Below, piece after piece: positions 61,301 through 64,000 of a DNA stretch of 64,000 bases. A program made the position numbers and the translations under genes. Source of the DNA: Saxibacter everestensis (GTDB lineage: Bacteria > Actinomycetota > Actinomycetes > Actinomycetales > Brevibacteriaceae). How positions within the stretch are numbered: the stretch's first letter is position 1; every line of letters begins with the position of its first letter. Under the pieces are notes generated by a model. The model saw nothing but the letters and a program-made list of their open reading frames with translations, did not search any database and was not told the DNA's origin. The DNA lies in contig NZ_CP090958.1 of the NCBI RefSeq assembly GCF_025787225.1, forward strand, positions 2,342,550-2,406,549, in the 5' to 3' direction.

Positions 61301-62494
61301 GATGACGTACTTGATGCCTGGCACCGTCAGCGACGTCTCGGCAACGTTCGTGGCAAGCACGATGCGCTGGGTGCTGTGTTGCTGGAAGACCCTGTGCTGC
61401 TCCCCCGCGGAAAGTCTGGCGTACAGCGGGATGACGTCGACCGGCCTGGCCAATGCATTCCGCCGCCTGGCCAGATGCCCGGCGAGCGCATCGGCGGTGT
61501 CCCGGATCTCCTGCTCCCCGCTCAGAAAGACCAGGATGTCGCCGGGAGCCTCGGCCAGTAGCTCGTCGACGGCGTCCTGCACCGCCTCTGTCTGATCCCG
61601 GGTCCGGGACTCGAATGCGTCACCGGCGTTTCCCGGCCCGTCGTCGTCCTCGCCCTCGGCGGCGTCCGAGCCGTCCTCGATCAGCGGACGGTATCGCACC
61701 TCGACTGGATATGTTCGCCCGGAAACCTCGATGATCGGCGCGTCGTTGAAATGCGCCGCGAAGGCCCCCGGATCGATCGTCGCCGAGGTGATGATTACCT
61801 TGAGATCGGGACGTTTCGGCAGCAGGTTCTTTAGGTAACCCAGGATGAAATCGATGTTCAGGCTGCGTTCGTGCGCCTCGTCGATGATGATCGTGTCGTA
61901 GCCGCTGAGCATCTTGTCCCGCTGAATCTCGGCCAGCAGGATTCCGTCCGTCATCACCTTCACCGACGTCTCGCCGGCAACCTGGGACGTAAATCGCACC
62001 TGGTAGCCGATCGCGCCGCCGAGCTCGACTCCGAGTTCAGCTGAAATCCGCTCGGCAACGGTCCGCGCGGCGATCCGCCGGGGCTGCGTGTGACCAATCA
62101 TTCCGCGGACTCCACGGCCGACCTCAAGACAGATCTTCGGGAGCTGCGTCGTCTTACCTGACCCGGTTTCTCCGGCGATGATGACGACCTGATTGGCGGC
62201 GATGGCCGCAGCAATATCGTCCTTCCGCGCGCTGACCGGCAGCTCCGGCGGGTAGCTCACCTCGGGACGGGCGGCGATTCGCCGTTCCAGCCGGACACTG
62301 GCTGCATCGACGGCCGCGTCGATCTCGGCGATGATCCTGGCACGCTTCGCCGCGTCCTTGATCTGGCGGGTCTGGTCCAGACGGCGCCTCAACCGTCGCT
62401 CATCCAGGTAGCTCAGCGTCGCCAAGCGCCGCCGCAGCGCGCCACGGTCGGTGTCAGGTGAAGGATCGGTGCCAAGCGAAGTTGGTTCAGACAT
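58394..62494 (-). CDS. hrpA: DEAH-box ATP-dependent RNA helicase HrpA
   Basis: A 1366-residue helicase. The Walker A/motif I GETGSGKT is at 108-115 and the DEAH box at 205-208 (IIIDEAHERS). Motif III SATIDPGAF, motif V ATNVAETSLTVPG and motif VI QRSGRCGRTSPG follow. A helicase-associated HA2/OB region and a long C-terminal domain of unknown fold (about 750-1366) match full-length HrpA. Remodels structured mRNA, for example during ribosome stalling. Complete and intact; transcribed alone, convergent with the NUDIX gene. Confidence 0.95.
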   Translation of the reverse strand: MSEPTSLGTDPSPDTDRGALRRRLATLSYLDERRLRRRLDQTRQIKDAAKRARIIAEIDAAVDAASVRLERRIAARPEVSYPPELPVSARKDDIAAAIAANQVVIIAGETGSGKTTQLPKICLEVGRGVRGMIGHTQPRRIAARTVAERISAELGVELGGAIGYQVRFTSQVAGETSVKVMTDGILLAEIQRDKMLSGYDTIIIDEAHERSLNIDFILGYLKNLLPKRPDLKVIITSATIDPGAFAAHFNDAPIIEVSGRTYPVEVRYRPLIEDGSDAAEGEDDDGPGNAGDAFESRTRDQTEAVQDAVDELLAEAPGDILVFLSGEQEIRDTADALAGHLARRRNALARPVDVIPLYARLSAGEQHRVFQQHSTQRIVLATNVAETSLTVPGIKYVIDTGTARISRYSARTKVQRLPIERISQASANQRSGRCGRTSPGICVRLYSEDDFDSRPEFTDPEILRTNLASVILQMASLGFARTDADLTRFPFLQPPDVRSVRDGRTLLTELGALRVGDDGGSTLTEIGRSLAQLPIDPRLARMVVEADKRGCAAEVFIIAAGLSIQDPRERPAEHREAASTKHRRFSHEHSDFLAYLNLWNYMQAKQRELSSSQFRKMCRNEFLNFMRLREWQDLVAQLRQMAKGVGIQAAQVQWAGAGSEGPGAGSEAADSAPQDTDALADQVHRALLSGLLTQIGVKNGEKNDYLGTRGAKFAVFPGSGLFKKPPRHLMAAELVETSRLWARVNARIDPAWIEELGGDLLKRNYSEPHWEKKRGAVVAFEKVTLLGVPIVASRKVNYGRVDPVLSRELFIRHALVEGDWSTSHKFFAANRRLIDDVADLESRARRRDLLVDDEKLFEFYDSKIGAEVVSAAHFDAWWKKARAKDPHLLDFSAAMLLAGDADEISDQDYPSSWPMPDGSDAALTYQFEPGADADGVTVHLPVDTLNQVEEEVFSWQIPGLREDLVTALIRSLPKPLRRNFVPAPDVAGKVLETLEPYVGDIRVALAAELGRLSGIQLEAEDFDLSKVPDHLLLTFRVVDDRKKKLRESKDLGTLRAGLAPAVQVSISRAATGLEKSGLTSWDFGELPAEFDSNSHGRRVRGYPALMDDGTSVSLRVLDRKSSAAAATWAGVRRLVHLGVPSPVGYVQKHLSNQEKLTFARDSAGVRTLLDDCAVAAIDRLMVEFGLDPESEALPVREASDFEALRVFVADRYLDATFDVVRIVERVLSAAARIDRAISKINSLSLVSGLADLRAQVDGLLQPGFVAETGWQQLQHLPRYLTAAERRLDKLTDNAARDRQLMERVRLQADAFEKAKAKLKPGTPPGARLRGVRWMLEELRVSFFAQELGTVYPISEKRIAKALAEAQ

Positions 62495-62598
62495 GTCGAT
62501 GTAAGCCTAGGCGCGGCAGCGAGGTTTGTGCCAACCAATAAGCTCATAGAATATAGGATGTCTGTCATTTCCTACGGCCCATGCCAGGAAGGTGCCGC

Positions 62599-63513
62599 GT
62601 GCTAGGCGTCCTCGAGGGCTTCAGCGTCATCGCACTGATCATCGTCGTCGGTGTCGTGCTCGGCCGAACCGGAGTGCTTGGCGCCTCGGGGCAAAAAGTG
62701 CTGTCCCGGATCGTCTTCTACGTGGCGACTCCCGCGCTGTTGTTCGTCACCCTGATGGCCGCGGATGTGCGCAGTGTTTTCTCCGGGGCCCTGGCGATCA
62801 CGGCCGGAAGTTCGCTCTTCGTCGCGGTACTGTTCTTCTGCGTTGCGCGGTTTGCCTGGAAACGTCCCGCAGGTACGGCCATCATCGGCTCCTGGGCGGC
62901 ATCGTATGTCAACGCCGGAAATCTGGGCGTGCCGATCGCGGTGTACGTGCTCAAGGATGCCGCGTACGTCGCACCGGTAATGCTCTTCCAGCTCATCGTT
63001 CTGGCGCCGATCGGGATGGCAGTTCTGGATGCCGGGCAGCAGGGATCCCGATGGCGGCAGGTGCTTGCGCCACTGCGCAATCCGGTGACCCTGGCCAGTC
63101 TGGCCGGCGTCGCCGTGGCGTACTTCCAGATTCCAATCCCCGAGATCGTCTTTTCACCAATCGACCTGATTGCCGGCATCGCGGTGCCGGGTGCACTGCT
63201 GGCTTTCGGCATCTCGCTGCGCGAGGGCTGGAAAGCGCCGGCAAAGGGCACCCGCAGGGACCTGAGCCTGATCGTTGTGCTGAAACTGCTGGTCCAACCG
63301 CTGGTTGCGTATCTGCTCGCGGCTTTTGTCTTTCGCCTGGAGGGCACCCCGCTGCTGGCGGCCACCTTGACGGCCGCCCTGCCCACCGCGCAAAACGTCT
63401 TCATTATGGCAATGCGCTACAGCAAAGGCATTAATCTCGCTCGCGACTCAGCGCTGCTCACCACATTCCTCTCGGTTCCGGTGATCATCATGATCGTCGC
63501 CCTGCTCGCGTAG
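62599..63513 (+). CDS. AEC (auxin efflux carrier) family transporter
   Basis: A 304-residue permease with about ten membrane segments: LEGFSVIALIIVVGVVLGRTGVLG, RIVFYVATPALLFVTLM, SYVNAGNLGVPIAVYVL (the conserved N-x-G motif of AEC helix 4/5), GIAVPGALLAFGISLREG, and LPTAQNVFIMAMRYSKGINLARDSALLTT. Family members export malonate, malate or other organic anions. I chose GTG 62599 because AGGAAGG lies six bases upstream; an in-frame ATG at 62581 precedes that site. It is divergent from hrpA. Confidence 0.9.
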   Translation: MLGVLEGFSVIALIIVVGVVLGRTGVLGASGQKVLSRIVFYVATPALLFVTLMAADVRSVFSGALAITAGSSLFVAVLFFCVARFAWKRPAGTAIIGSWAASYVNAGNLGVPIAVYVLKDAAYVAPVMLFQLIVLAPIGMAVLDAGQQGSRWRQVLAPLRNPVTLASLAGVAVAYFQIPIPEIVFSPIDLIAGIAVPGALLAFGISLREGWKAPAKGTRRDLSLIVVLKLLVQPLVAYLLAAFVFRLEGTPLLAATLTAALPTAQNVFIMAMRYSKGINLARDSALLTTFLSVPVIIMIVALLA

Positions 63514-63526
63514 GCACCAGCCGCCT

Positions 63527-63540
63527 GCAGCCTTTGCTGC
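63527..63540 (+). terminator. Small hairpin after the AEC transporter
   Basis: GCAGCctttGCTGC, five-base stem and four-base loop, 13 bases after the stop. Weak. Confidence 0.3.
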
Positions 63541-63580
63541 GTGTCATCCCCCAGGCCTGTCGCGGCAGTGGAACAATGGG

Positions 63581-64000
63581 ATGGTGACTTCCACCCCAGA
63601 TCCCGCAGGCGATTCGACGAACGACCTCGTCACCCGACGAATGAATTCCCGTTCGCGCACAGTTTCGGCCGATGACAGGGAATCTGTGCCTGCCACCGGA
63701 ACCAGCGGGCTGGGCGACTCGGAACGTCCGGCCATCTTGAGCGAGGAGGAGTGGGCTGAGCTGACCGGTGGTGCACCGCAGGCCGATCGGTCCGCCGACT
63801 CGCCGTCCGCGTCATCTGGCTCGCAGTCCGGGACAACTGGCTCCGGCGCGGGCCCGGCACCGATCTCCGCTCACCGTGAAGTCGACGTGCCACGGGCGCG
63901 TCCCCGGAGCGCGGGCGGAAAGCCGGAGGCTTCCGGCTGGCTGCCCACCCTGGCAAAGATCTGGATCGCGATCAGCACCCCGATTGTGCTGATCGCGCTG
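63581..64000 (+). CDS. TIGR01906-like integral membrane protein, N-terminal part (3' end outside window)
   Basis: An open frame of 140 codons to the window end. A long polar, Ser/Gly/Ala/Asp-rich cytoplasmic N-terminus (MVTSTPDPAGDSTND...) includes ILSEEEWAELTGGAPQADR. Then comes a membrane helix that starts with WLPTLAKIWIAISTPIVLIAL. That helix start resembles the TIGR01906 (DUF1461) family, whose members continue with several helices outside the window. No strong ribosome site; GTG 63584 is an alternative. Only the start is visible, so the name is tentative. Confidence 0.55.
   Translation, partial: MVTSTPDPAGDSTNDLVTRRMNSRSRTVSADDRESVPATGTSGLGDSERPAILSEEEWAELTGGAPQADRSADSPSASSGSQSGTTGSGAGPAPISAHREVDVPRARPRSAGGKPEASGWLPTLAKIWIAISTPIVLIAL

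Overview
The window is high-GC chromosomal DNA from an actinobacterium, most likely an order Micrococcales organism. The signs are a WhiB regulator, F420 biosynthesis genes (cofD, cofE), DUF3499, DUF5719, DUF5998 and TIGR03089 families, a DUF222/HNH gene, inositol-phosphate synthase, an acyl-CoA carboxylase with an epsilon subunit, and frequent GTG or TTG starts. The manB, DUF3499, metallopeptidase-like, whiB, cofD, cofE order matches a block known from Mycobacterium tuberculosis (Rv3257c to Rv3262, recalled from memory). A Brevibacteriaceae-like host is my guess, not a demonstrated assignment. I saw no rRNA, tRNA, CRISPR array, insertion sequence or prophage. No gene-free stretch exceeds about 300 bases; the longest is the whiB/cofD divergent region at 7097-7392.

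Layout. 1-17158 is envelope-sugar and cofactor metabolism: a partial phosphomannomutase, DUF3499, a metallopeptidase-fold protein, then the translationally coupled chain whiB, glycosyltransferase 2 with a membrane domain, DUF5719 (minus strand). Divergently follow cofD, cofE, a TIGR03089 protein and a two-subunit 3-oxoacid CoA-transferase. galE, manA and a large LGFP-repeat peptidoglycan hydrolase lie on the minus strand. 17389-21203 holds a membrane-anchored protein overlapping a secreted LGFP protein, facing an LCP ligase. 21316-27352 carries acyl-CoA dehydrogenase and acyl-CoA ligase around a palindromic operator, an F420-type LLM oxidoreductase, a CoA-binding protein and purK-purE.

27437-36270 holds GtrA, a sugar acetyltransferase, a DUF222-HNH protein, thymidine kinase, an alkaline-phosphatase-family protein, DUF5998 and a GNAT/ADP-forming acyl-CoA synthetase fusion. 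36332-45271 holds a ParC-type topoisomerase subunit, an adenylate cyclase coupled to biotin ligase, acyl-CoA carboxylase beta and epsilon subunits, a DUF885 peptidase-like protein and a small helical protein. 45437-53959 is transport: Bax-inhibitor-1 protein, MntH, AbgT with an M20 amidohydrolase, and a siderophore-type ABC transporter behind a DtxR/IdeR-like box. 53956-64000 contains inositol-3-phosphate synthase, a PASTA-like protein, a small HTH protein with a striking self-operator and leaderless promoter, RF3, a membrane protein with a NUDIX hydrolase, HrpA helicase, an AEC transporter and the start of a TIGR01906-like membrane protein.

Themes that connect genes are mannose/galactose nucleotide-sugar supply plus envelope assembly (manB, manA, galE, GT2, LGFP proteins, LCP), F420 synthesis with a probable F420 user, and fatty-acid/CoA metabolism. 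The strongest candidates for new biology are the HTH gene's compact double-operator leaderless promoter, the WhiB-GT2-DUF5719 coupled operon, the paired LGFP surface proteins with a strict 54-residue repeat period, and a CofD that lacks several family motifs. All function calls rest on reading motifs by eye; no database search was possible.
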